Of a DNA stretch of 35,107 nucleotides, positions 27,279 through 35,107 are shown one piece after another. Source of the DNA: Eubacteriales Family XIII. Incertae Sedis bacterium (lineage in GTDB: Bacteria; Bacillota; Clostridia; Peptostreptococcales; Anaerovoracaceae); NCBI GenBank assembly GCA_031276135.1, contig JAISNR010000031.1:1-35107 (forward strand), read 5' to 3'. Below the pieces are notes generated by a model. The model was not told where the DNA came from. It saw only the letters and a program-made list of their open reading frames with translations, and searched no databases. The position numbers and the translations under genes were made by a program. Position 1 is the stretch's first letter. Each line of letters starts with the position of its first letter.

Positions 27279-29078
27279 ATGTCGTTACTGATGGACATTT
27301 CAAGCGGCGTGCAACAGGTGGCGGAGGCGATCTCCATCGTCATAGGCGTGGAGGTCGAAATCGTCGATGACGAGCTTACCGTGGTCGGCGGCACGGGCGC
27401 GTATCGCGGCAAGGTGGGCGAGAAGGAGGAATTCGGCCGGCTCGACGGGGAGTACCTCTACGCGCGCATGCTGCGGAGCGGCGCGACGGCCTACATCGAG
27501 GACACGGACAAGTGCCCGCATTACGGCGCGTCCCTGCTCACGGAGGGTGCGCGGGAGCTCAGCGAGATCTGTACGCCCATCAAGCTTCACGACGCCGTCA
27601 TAGGCGTCATCGGACTCGTCGCCGTGCGGGAGGCGCAGCGCGCCGTCCTGATCGGCAGACACGAGAACATGGCCGTATTCGTCGAAAAGATGGCGGACCT
27701 GCTCGCTGCCAAGGCCGGCCAGCGCGCCCTGCTGAACGCTGCCGAGAGCGCGAGAAACGAGCTGATCACGGTGATCGAGGCCACGCACGAGGGCATCTTC
27801 GACATCGACCGCAACGGATACATCAAGCACTGCAACAGGCGGGCGGAAAAGCTGTTCTCCGCTTCGCGAAGCGACATCATCGGCAGCCACATCAACGAAT
27901 ACATGCGCGGCGCGCGGGCGCTCGACGCGATCCGGACGGGGAAGGGCTGTACGGAGCGCGAGGAGGTCTGCAAAACGCGGAAGGGTACGCGGCATTTCAT
28001 CGTGACCGCGCGGCCCTACTGCGACGGCGAAGAGGTCAGGGGCGTCGTGATCTCCTTCCGGGACATCGAGGAAGCCCAAAAGCTCGCGTACAGCATCAAC
28101 ACGGGCGCGCTGAAATACACATTCGACGACATCATAGGCGAGAGCGAATCCATGCTCCGCATCAAGAACCAGGCCATGATGATCGCCCGCGGCAGTTCCA
28201 CGGTGCTGATCACGGGTGAGAGCGGCACGGGCAAGGAGATGTTCGCAAAGGCCATTCACTATTCCGGTCCGCGCGGCGGCGGTCCCTTCGTGACCGTCAA
28301 CTGCGGCGCGATCCCGGAAAACCTGTTGGAAAGCGAACTGTTTGGCTACGAAAAGGGCGCTTTCACGGGCGCGGGCGAACGCGGCAAGGCCGGCAAGTTC
28401 GAGCTGGCGGACGGCGGCAGCATCCTCCTCGACGAGATTGGGGACATGCCGCTCCACTTGCAGGTAAAGCTGTTGCACGTGCTGCAAAACATGCGCTTCG
28501 AGCGCGTCGGCGGCAACAAGACCGTCATCGCGGACGCAAGGGTCATCGCGGCCACGAACAGGGATCTCGAGGAGATGATTCGCAACGGGAGCTTTCGGGA
28601 AGATCTGTACTACCGGCTCAGCGTCATCCCGCTCACGACGCCGCCTCTGCGCGGCAGACGGGAGGACATCCGGCTTCTCATGAAGCATTTTCTCGCCAAG
28701 TACAACGCGTTCATGAACAAGACCATCGTCGGTTTCACGGAGCGGGCGGAGAGCATCTACGAGAACCACAGCTGGCCGGGCAACGTCAGAGAGCTCGAAA
28801 ACGCCGTGGAGTACGGCGTCAACATGGTCTGCGGCGACCGCATAGACGCGGATGCTGTACCCGCCCGATTGCTGCGCGGCGAAGCCGCACCCGCAGACCG
28901 GCCGCGCGCGAGCGGCATCCCCCTTTCGGAGCAACTGCGTTCCTACGAGAAGGAGATCATCGCGAAGCGACTGAAGCAATACGGCAACACCGGCCGCGCC
29001 AAGGACGCCGTCGCCAAGGAGCTCGGGATATCGAGGGCGACGCTGTACCGCAGACTGGCCGAAATCGATATTACTTAA
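27279..29078 (+). CDS. sigma-54-dependent transcriptional activator (N-terminal sensory region, PAS, AAA+, Fis-type HTH)
   Basis: GESGTGKEMFAKAIH, ELFGYEKGAFTGAGERGKAGKFELADGGSILLDEIGDMP, C-terminal GRAKDAVAKELGISRATLYRRL. Confidence 0.95.
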   Translation: MSLLMDISSGVQQVAEAISIVIGVEVEIVDDELTVVGGTGAYRGKVGEKEEFGRLDGEYLYARMLRSGATAYIEDTDKCPHYGASLLTEGARELSEICTPIKLHDAVIGVIGLVAVREAQRAVLIGRHENMAVFVEKMADLLAAKAGQRALLNAAESARNELITVIEATHEGIFDIDRNGYIKHCNRRAEKLFSASRSDIIGSHINEYMRGARALDAIRTGKGCTEREEVCKTRKGTRHFIVTARPYCDGEEVRGVVISFRDIEEAQKLAYSINTGALKYTFDDIIGESESMLRIKNQAMMIARGSSTVLITGESGTGKEMFAKAIHYSGPRGGGPFVTVNCGAIPENLLESELFGYEKGAFTGAGERGKAGKFELADGGSILLDEIGDMPLHLQVKLLHVLQNMRFERVGGNKTVIADARVIAATNRDLEEMIRNGSFREDLYYRLSVIPLTTPPLRGRREDIRLLMKHFLAKYNAFMNKTIVGFTERAESIYENHSWPGNVRELENAVEYGVNMVCGDRIDADAVPARLLRGEAAPADRPRASGIPLSEQLRSYEKEIIAKRLKQYGNTGRAKDAVAKELGISRATLYRRLAEIDIT

Positions 29079-29128
29079 ATATTTAAACAGGGTATTGTGT
29101 AAAGAGGTAAAAAAGGGAGGATTCAATC

Positions 29129-30493
29129 ATGTCACTGCGAGAAGCTTTGCCAAAGGTCAATACGGCCCTGCCCGGTCCAAAAGCGAAAGAAATACTTGAA
29201 AAGAGGGCGCGCGTGATACCGGCGGCCATCAAATCCATCTACCCGCTCGTGATCAAACGCGGCGAGGGCGCCATGTTCGAGGACGTCGATGGAAACATCT
29301 TCCTCGACTGGGTCGGGGGCGTGGGCGTGATGAACATCGGCTACAGCCATCCCGCGCTCATCGCGGCGGTAAAAGAACAATCTGAGAAATATTTCCATTC
29401 CATGATGAACATCACGACGCACACGGGCTATCTCGATCTGGCGGAGGGCTTGGCCAAGGTCGCGCCCGTCAAGGGGGACGTCAAGAACACGATGTTCGTG
29501 AACAGCGGCGCGGAGGCCGACGAGAACGCGGTCAAGATCGCGCGCGGCTTCACGGGCAGGCCGAACATCATCGTGTTCACGGGCGCGTTTCACGGCCGCA
29601 CGATGCTCACGATGACGATGACGGCGAAGAAGGCCTATGCCGTCGGCATGGGCCCCTTTCCGGACGGCGTCTACAGGGCCGAGTTTCCGAACATCTACAG
29701 GCGGCCCGCCGGCATAAGCGAGGCCGAAGCCGTCGAATATTACGTGAAAAAACTCGAGGAAGTGTTCATCGAGGTTTCGCCCGCGCAGTACGTTGCGGCC
29801 ATCGTGTTCGAGCCCGTGCAGGGCGAGGGCGGCTTCGTGCCCGCGCCGCTCGAATGGGTGAAGGCGGTCAGGGCCATCTGCGACAAGCACGGCATCATGA
29901 TGATCACGGACGAGGTACAGACGGGCTTCGCGCGCTCCGGCAGGATGTTCGCGTCGGAATATTACAAGGAGGCGGGCTGCGCCCCCGACATCATCACGAT
30001 GGCCAAGTCCATCGCGGGCGGTCTGCCCCTGAGCGCGGTCGTGGCGCGCAAGGAGATCTTCGACGGTACGCCGGGCGGCACCATCGGCGGCACCTACTGC
30101 GGCAACGCCGTCGCCGTCGCGTCCGCGCTGAAGGTGCTCGAGGTCATGACGACGGAGGACTATCCGGGCAAGGCCCTGCGCATCGCCGACAAGTGCATGA
30201 AACGCTTCGGCGCATGGAAGGACGCTTACGAGTTCATCGGGGACGTCCGGGGCGTGGGCGCCATGATCGGCATCGAGTTCGTAAAGACCAAGGCGGGGAA
30301 AGAACCCAACGCCGACATCGTGAACGCGATCGTCGCGGACGCTTGGACGCGCGGCCTCGTGCTCGAAAACGCCGGAACCTACGGCAACGCGATCCGCTTC
30401 CTGTGCCCGCTCTGCGTGACGGACGCCCAGATGGATGCGGGCCTCGACATATTCGAACAGTCCATCAAAGAGGCGGCGAAGAAACTGAAATAA
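29129..30493 (+). CDS. class III PLP-dependent aminotransferase (4-aminobutyrate/beta-alanine-type)
   Basis: NSGAEADENAVKIAR, FHGRT, EPVQGEGGFVPAP, DEVQTGFARSGRMFA, TMAKSIAGGLPLSAV, GGTYCGNAVAVASALKV. Confidence 0.92.
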   Translation: MSLREALPKVNTALPGPKAKEILEKRARVIPAAIKSIYPLVIKRGEGAMFEDVDGNIFLDWVGGVGVMNIGYSHPALIAAVKEQSEKYFHSMMNITTHTGYLDLAEGLAKVAPVKGDVKNTMFVNSGAEADENAVKIARGFTGRPNIIVFTGAFHGRTMLTMTMTAKKAYAVGMGPFPDGVYRAEFPNIYRRPAGISEAEAVEYYVKKLEEVFIEVSPAQYVAAIVFEPVQGEGGFVPAPLEWVKAVRAICDKHGIMMITDEVQTGFARSGRMFASEYYKEAGCAPDIITMAKSIAGGLPLSAVVARKEIFDGTPGGTIGGTYCGNAVAVASALKVLEVMTTEDYPGKALRIADKCMKRFGAWKDAYEFIGDVRGVGAMIGIEFVKTKAGKEPNADIVNAIVADAWTRGLVLENAGTYGNAIRFLCPLCVTDAQMDAGLDIFEQSIKEAAKKLK

Positions 30494-30696
30494 TCGGCCT
30501 TTGCGCGGTGCGGTCCCGGCATTCGCCTCGCCGGGGCCGCGCGCCGGCCCGAATCGCCCGCCTTGGGGCGGCGCGTCCGAAACAACCCGGACGGCGCTTC
30601 TTGCGCCGGCCCGCCGATCCGCGCAACATCGTTTGCGCCCATCTTTCCATAATTCCATCCAATATTTCCTTTATTTTGATTCGAATTTTAAAAATC

Positions 30697-30725
30697 TTGC
30701 ACGGGAGCCGGTTCTATGCTATACT
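30697..30725 (+). promoter_or_regulatory. sigma-70-type promoter for CYTH gene
   Basis: TTGCAC (30697-30702), 17-nt spacer, TATACT (30720-30725). Confidence 0.6.
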
Positions 30726-30806
30726 AAAACAGCTCGAAAAGCTTGGCTCAAAAGCCGTGCAAACAAGGGCGTGCAACGCGCGCCGGGCGCAGGAGGAAAA
30801 ATCGTA

Positions 30807-31445
30807 TTGGAAGTCGAATTGAAATACAAGCTTCACGACAAAAAGTTGCTGACGGACATTCCGAACGACGCGTATCTCATCGGCATCGAAGAAAAGGACA
30901 CCCGCGAACAGGTATTCATGAAGGCTGCGTATTTCGACACGGAAGGCTATGTCCTGTCGGAGCACGACATCGCCTTTCGCGTTCGCATGGAGGGCAGCCG
31001 CATCGTGGCGTCGCTGAAGTGGAACGATTCGGGCGAGAACGGCCTGTACACGCGGGAGGAGATCAACGTCCCCGTCGACGATCCCGCCTGTTTCCTGATG
31101 CCGGATCCCCTGCTCTTCCGGGAGAGCGAGGTGGGCAAGCACGTCGCGGAGCTTCTGGACGGCAAACCGCTCATCAGCATTTTCGAGATCAAGTTTCTGC
31201 GGAACCGCTTCAGGGTGGATACGGGCGGTGCCATCTGCGAGGTTTCGCTGGACGACGGCGACATCATCACCGACTTCGGCGAGCTCCACATCGCGGAAAT
31301 CGAGATCGAGCTGTTTTCTGGCAACAAGGAGGAGTTTCTGAAGCTGGGCGCGGCGCTGGCCGAGAAATACGGACTCGCGCCGGAGCCGGAGAGCAAGTAC
31401 GCGCGCGGGCTGAAGTTGCTCGGAAGAGGGCGGCGCGACGGGTGA
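30807..31445 (+). CDS. CYTH domain protein (triphosphate tunnel metalloenzyme-like)
   Basis: LEVELKYKL N-terminal ExExK signature, AFRVRMEGSRIVASLKW, EIEIELFSG, KYARGLKLL; TTG start after aggagg. Confidence 0.8.
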   Translation: MEVELKYKLHDKKLLTDIPNDAYLIGIEEKDTREQVFMKAAYFDTEGYVLSEHDIAFRVRMEGSRIVASLKWNDSGENGLYTREEINVPVDDPACFLMPDPLLFRESEVGKHVAELLDGKPLISIFEIKFLRNRFRVDTGGAICEVSLDDGDIITDFGELHIAEIEIELFSGNKEEFLKLGAALAEKYGLAPEPESKYARGLKLLGRGRRDG

Positions 31446-31504
31446 GCGTTCAAACGCAAGCCGGACGCGGGAATGCGCGGCGGTGAATCAATAGGAGGAC
31501 AAGG

Positions 31505-32767
31505 ATGTATTTCAATCATTTGGACATAGCGGACCCCGACGTCGGCGCGATGATCAAGCGGGAGATGAGCCGGCAGGAAAACAAGCTCGAGATGATCGCG
31601 TCGGAGAACTTCGCGAGCCCCGCCGTCATGGAAGCCTGCGGGAGCGCGCTGACCAACAAATACGCCGAGGGCTACCCCGGCAAGCGCTACTACGGCGGCT
31701 GCGAGCACGCGGACGAGGTTGAAGCGCTCGCGATCGAGCGCGGCAAGGCGCTGTTCGGCGCGGAATACGTCAACGTCCAGCCGCATTCCGGTTCGAGCGC
31801 GAACCTCGTCGTCTACTACGCGCTCCTGAATCAAGGCGACACGATCCTCGGCATGGACCTGTCCAACGGCGGACACCTGACGCACGGCAGCAAGGCCAAC
31901 ATGTCCGGAAAATATTTCAATTTCGTTTCCTACGGCATAGACGTGAACGACGAGAAGATCAACTACGAGGATGTCCTGCGCATCGCCAAGGAATGCAGAC
32001 CCAAGATGATCGTCGCGGGGGCGAGCGCCTATCCGCGCCTTATAGAGGCGGACAGGTTCCGCGAGATCGCCGATGAGGTCGGCGCGCTCCTGATGGTGGA
32101 CATGGCGCACTTTGCGGGCCTCGTCGCCGGCGGGCAGCATCCGAATCCCGTGCCGCACGCGCACGTCGTGACCTCCACGACGCACAAGACGCTGCGCGGA
32201 CCACGGGGCGGCGTGATCTTCGCGAAAGCGGAGTTTGAGAAGCAGTTGAACAAGGGCGTGTTCCCCGGCATGCAGGGCGGCCCGCTGATGCACATCATCG
32301 CGGGCAAGGCGGTCTGCTTCAAGGAAGCCGCACGGCCCGAATTCAAGGATTACCAGAAGCGCGTGCGGGACAACGCCCGCGTCTTGGCGCGGGAACTGAT
32401 GGCCGGGGGTTTCCGCCTCGTGTCGAACGGCACGGACAACCACCTCGTGCTCATGAACCTCACGAACAAGGGCATCACGGGCAAAGACGCGGAGCAATAT
32501 CTGGACGCCGCCAACATCACGACGAACAAGAACACGATCCTGAACGATCCGAACGGGCCGAACATCACGAGCGGCATCAGGCTCGGAACGCCCGCCCTGA
32601 CGACGCGGGGCTTCGGCGAGGCCGAAACCGTGCGCGTCGCGAAGGCCATCGCGCTCGTGCTGGACCACCCGGGCGACGAAGCCCGCGCGGCCGAGGCGCG
32701 CGCGATCGTGAAGGAGCTTTGCGAGGCTTTTCCGCTGTACAAGGTCAGGCAGTTCGATTTCGAATAA
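31505..32767 (+). CDS. glyA: serine hydroxymethyltransferase
   Basis: [66 protein letters not shown]. Confidence 0.97.
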   Translation: MYFNHLDIADPDVGAMIKREMSRQENKLEMIASENFASPAVMEACGSALTNKYAEGYPGKRYYGGCEHADEVEALAIERGKALFGAEYVNVQPHSGSSANLVVYYALLNQGDTILGMDLSNGGHLTHGSKANMSGKYFNFVSYGIDVNDEKINYEDVLRIAKECRPKMIVAGASAYPRLIEADRFREIADEVGALLMVDMAHFAGLVAGGQHPNPVPHAHVVTSTTHKTLRGPRGGVIFAKAEFEKQLNKGVFPGMQGGPLMHIIAGKAVCFKEAARPEFKDYQKRVRDNARVLARELMAGGFRLVSNGTDNHLVLMNLTNKGITGKDAEQYLDAANITTNKNTILNDPNGPNITSGIRLGTPALTTRGFGEAETVRVAKAIALVLDHPGDEARAAEARAIVKELCEAFPLYKVRQFDFE

Positions 32768-32819
32768 ATCAGCGGCGTTCGAGTGGTTTTGATTGATATA
32801 TAATTGATATATTTTTTAA

Positions 32820-34163
32820 ATGAAAAAATTGGAACTCGAGAAACTGATCCTGTTCGACAACGTGCGCGCGGACGCGCTCGCGGCGAAGGCCGCGCGCATA
32901 TTCGACGCGCTGCCCGGCGACACTTCGCCGGTCTCTGCGGGCGAGGAACCCTTTCGCTTCTATTACGAGGTACAGCGGGGGCTTTTGAACGCGCGCGCGG
33001 ACGCGGCGCAGGCGGACGGGGATTTCACGTATTGGCGGCGGCACGTGCTGCGGCTCGTCGCCGAAGCGGAGAACGCGTTCAGCCTCCTTTCGGAACGCGG
33101 CGAGTCGGATCCCGGGCTGCTCGCGCTGGCCGAGGCCGAGATGCCGACGCTGCGGGCGCTCTGTGCCTTGGACTGGCAGCGCGCCGCTGCGGTGTGCGGC
33201 GCGCGGAACGCCTGCGTCGCGGCGCTCTTGCCGCCGCGCGCGCGGCGCGAAGCCGCGGCCGGCCCGGCGGAAGGGGGAGGCGCGCTTGCCTCCTTGGATC
33301 GGATTTTGCGCATGGAAAACGATGCGGAAGCGGCCTTGGCCCTCGCCGCACACTATGCGCGCGAGGCCTGCGGCGCATTCGCCCGCTACACCGCCTTTGA
33401 TTGGCGCGGGGGGCTCGTCGGCGTGGAACGGCCCGATTCCGTCAGCTTCGACGATCTGATCGGCTACGCGCCGCAGAAGCAAAAGATCATCGAGAACACG
33501 GAAAGCTTCGTGAGCGGCCGGTCCTGCAACAACATGCTGCTCTACGGGGATCGCGGCACGGGGAAGTCGTCGAGCGTCAAGGCGCTCCTGAACATGTTCG
33601 GGTCGCGCGGTCTGCGGCTCGTGTCCCTGCCCAAGGCGGAACTGCACGACCTGCCGGCCCTGACGGAGGCGCTCGCGCCGCGCGGCTCCAGATTCATCGT
33701 GTTCATAGACGATCTCTCCTTTGAAGAAAACGAAACCGGGTATAAATCCTTTAAATCCGCGCTCGAGGGCGGCGTGTACGCCCAGCCGCAAAACGTCTTG
33801 GTCTGCGTCACCTCGAACCGCCGCAACATCATCAAGGAGGTTTGGCGCGAGCGGGAGGACCGGGATGAGATCAACCTGAACGACGCGATGCAGGAGAAGC
33901 GTTCCCTGGCCGACCGCTTCGGCCTGACCGTCACCTTCGGCGCGCCGAGCAAGGCGGAGTACCTCGACATCGTGCGCGGTCTGGCGCGGCGCGCAGGGCT
34001 TGCGGCGGACGACGAATTCCTGCACCTGGCCCTGCAATGGGAACTGCGACAGAGCGGCCGTTCGGGGCGCGTCGCGCGGCAGTTCGTAAAACATATGCTT
34101 TCCGCCAAGGGCACAATGCAAGAGCCGGTTGCCGGATGCGGTTGCCGGAGGTGGGATATTTGA
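32820..34163 (+). CDS. DUF815-family AAA+ ATPase
   Basis: NNMLLYGDRGTGKSSSVKALLN, FIVFIDDLSFEENETGYKSFKSALEGG, VCVTSNRRNIIKE. Confidence 0.9.
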   Translation: MKKLELEKLILFDNVRADALAAKAARIFDALPGDTSPVSAGEEPFRFYYEVQRGLLNARADAAQADGDFTYWRRHVLRLVAEAENAFSLLSERGESDPGLLALAEAEMPTLRALCALDWQRAAAVCGARNACVAALLPPRARREAAAGPAEGGGALASLDRILRMENDAEAALALAAHYAREACGAFARYTAFDWRGGLVGVERPDSVSFDDLIGYAPQKQKIIENTESFVSGRSCNNMLLYGDRGTGKSSSVKALLNMFGSRGLRLVSLPKAELHDLPALTEALAPRGSRFIVFIDDLSFEENETGYKSFKSALEGGVYAQPQNVLVCVTSNRRNIIKEVWREREDRDEINLNDAMQEKRSLADRFGLTVTFGAPSKAEYLDIVRGLARRAGLAADDEFLHLALQWELRQSGRSGRVARQFVKHMLSAKGTMQEPVAGCGCRRWDI

Positions 34164-34906
34164 GAAACTTCCTGAAAAATCCGTTCGCGCTGATCCTGCT
34201 CCTGATCATGGCCGTTCATGCCACGAGAGGAGGCGGCTTTCGCAATCCCATCGAATGGATTGCCGATATGATCCTGCTCGTCCCGGGCTTGGTCATCGGC
34301 ATCTCGGCGCACGAATTCGCCCACGCGAAGGCCGCGGATATGCTGGGCGACCCGACGCCGCGCATGCAGGGGCGCGTCACGCTGAACCCCTTCAAGCATT
34401 TTGATCTCATCGGTCTCATCGCCCTGCTTTTGATCGGATTCGGCTGGGGCAAGCCCGTCCAAATATCGCCGCACAATTTCAGGAATGTGCGCCGCGCGAG
34501 CTTCATCGTGGCCATCGCGGGCGTCGCGATGAACTTCGTGCTGGCTTTCCTGTTCTTCGGGCTTTGCAGCACGGTCATGACCGTCGCTTACCGCAGCGGA
34601 CTCAGCCCGCGCCTCATCGGTGCGCTCGATCCCATTCTCGAGAACATCGTCGTGATGAACCTCGCGCTGATGATCTTCAACCTGCTGCCCGTGCCGCCGC
34701 TCGACGGCTTCAACATCGTGACGGAGATCTTCGACCTGCGCCGCCGGCAATTCTGGTACACGCTGTACAATTTCGGCTTTCCGATCCTGATGATCCTGAT
34801 TTTGCTCGACGTGCCGGACCGCATCATGATGCCGGCGCTCAATGCGATGTACTACGGATTCCTTCCCACCGTGTGGGGCACGCTGTTGACACCGATTTTC
34901 TTCTGA
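34160..34906 (+). CDS. site-2 protease family (M50) membrane metalloprotease
   Basis: SAHEFAHAKAADMLGDPTPRMQGRVTLNPFKHFD (HExxH variant HEFAH), NLLPVPPLDGFNI; TTG start overlapping the DUF815 stop. Confidence 0.92.
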   Translation: MRNFLKNPFALILLLIMAVHATRGGGFRNPIEWIADMILLVPGLVIGISAHEFAHAKAADMLGDPTPRMQGRVTLNPFKHFDLIGLIALLLIGFGWGKPVQISPHNFRNVRRASFIVAIAGVAMNFVLAFLFFGLCSTVMTVAYRSGLSPRLIGALDPILENIVVMNLALMIFNLLPVPPLDGFNIVTEIFDLRRRQFWYTLYNFGFPILMILILLDVPDRIMMPALNAMYYGFLPTVWGTLLTPIFF

Positions 34907-35022
34907 CCCGGCGATCCGCAATCTTGTCGCAGGGTGTTTGTTTCCGTGCAATATATTTCTATTATTATCCTTTTATTCAATAAAAACCCAAACGAAATTC
35001 TTGGAATTTGAAGCGTTTTCCC

Positions 35023-35051
35023 TTGACAGGCGCAAACCGAGAATATATAAT
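35023..35051 (+). promoter_or_regulatory. consensus sigma-70 promoter at window end
   Basis: Perfect TTGACA (35023-35028), 17-nt spacer, perfect TATAAT (35046-35051); probable downstream ATG at 35105. Confidence 0.9.
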
Positions 35052-35107
35052 AAATTATACATAGCAAGAAAAAAACAGGCGATCGATGCAAGCAGGTGGC
35101 CGATATG

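Noticed and set aside
27300-29126. 608-aa minus-strand ORF antisense to the sigma-54 activator
   Set aside because: Shadow ORF; the plus strand has unambiguous AAA+/GAFTGA motifs.
29079-29128. Possible sigma-54 -24/-12 promoter before the aminotransferase
   Set aside because: No TGGC-N8-TTGC-like match found in the short gap or the adjacent 3' end of the activator gene.
31446-31504. Glycine riboswitch or T-box upstream of glyA / glyS
   Set aside because: The glyA gap is only ~60 bp and the glyS gene overlaps its upstream CDS; no T-box or tandem aptamer features visible.
1-35107. CRISPR array, transposon, prophage, toxin-antitoxin or defence island
   Set aside because: No regularly spaced direct repeats, transposase/integrase motifs or defence-gene signatures seen; content is core housekeeping.

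Overview
The window looks like a high-GC Bacillota/Clostridia-type chromosomal segment (taxonomy is inferred from gene order and protein style, not computed). It opens in the 3' end of a 23S rRNA gene, followed by 5S rRNA, tRNA-Glu(TTC), tRNA-Leu(TAG) and rpsU. It then runs through conserved housekeeping blocks: phoH-ybeY-era-recO-(UBA/DUF4342 protein)-glyS; a small P-loop protein, HAD and NUDIX genes; radC-mreBCD-PBP2-minD with rodA on the opposite strand; rny; a nifS-like cysteine desulfurase and thiI; a minus-strand lipoprotein-maf pair; preT-preA; an MBL/beta-CASP protein; a PAS/sigma-54 activator next to a class III aminotransferase; a CYTH protein; glyA; a DUF815 ATPase; and an M50 protease. 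I see no CRISPR array, transposase, prophage or obvious defence system. Nothing here clearly qualifies as a new multi-gene system. The best second-look items are: (i) a ~140-bp GC-rich element with 14-bp complementary ends between nifS-like and thiI (19642-19780); (ii) a divergent rny/rodA promoter pair with overlapping -10 hexamers (16687-16738); (iii) an apparent ATA start for rny; (iv) a MinD that ends before the usual membrane-targeting helix, with no minC/minE beside it and rodA inverted; (v) a possible pyrimidine/beta-alanine catabolic neighbourhood with a sigma-54 activator. All calls come from reading the sequence; no homology search or folding software was run.
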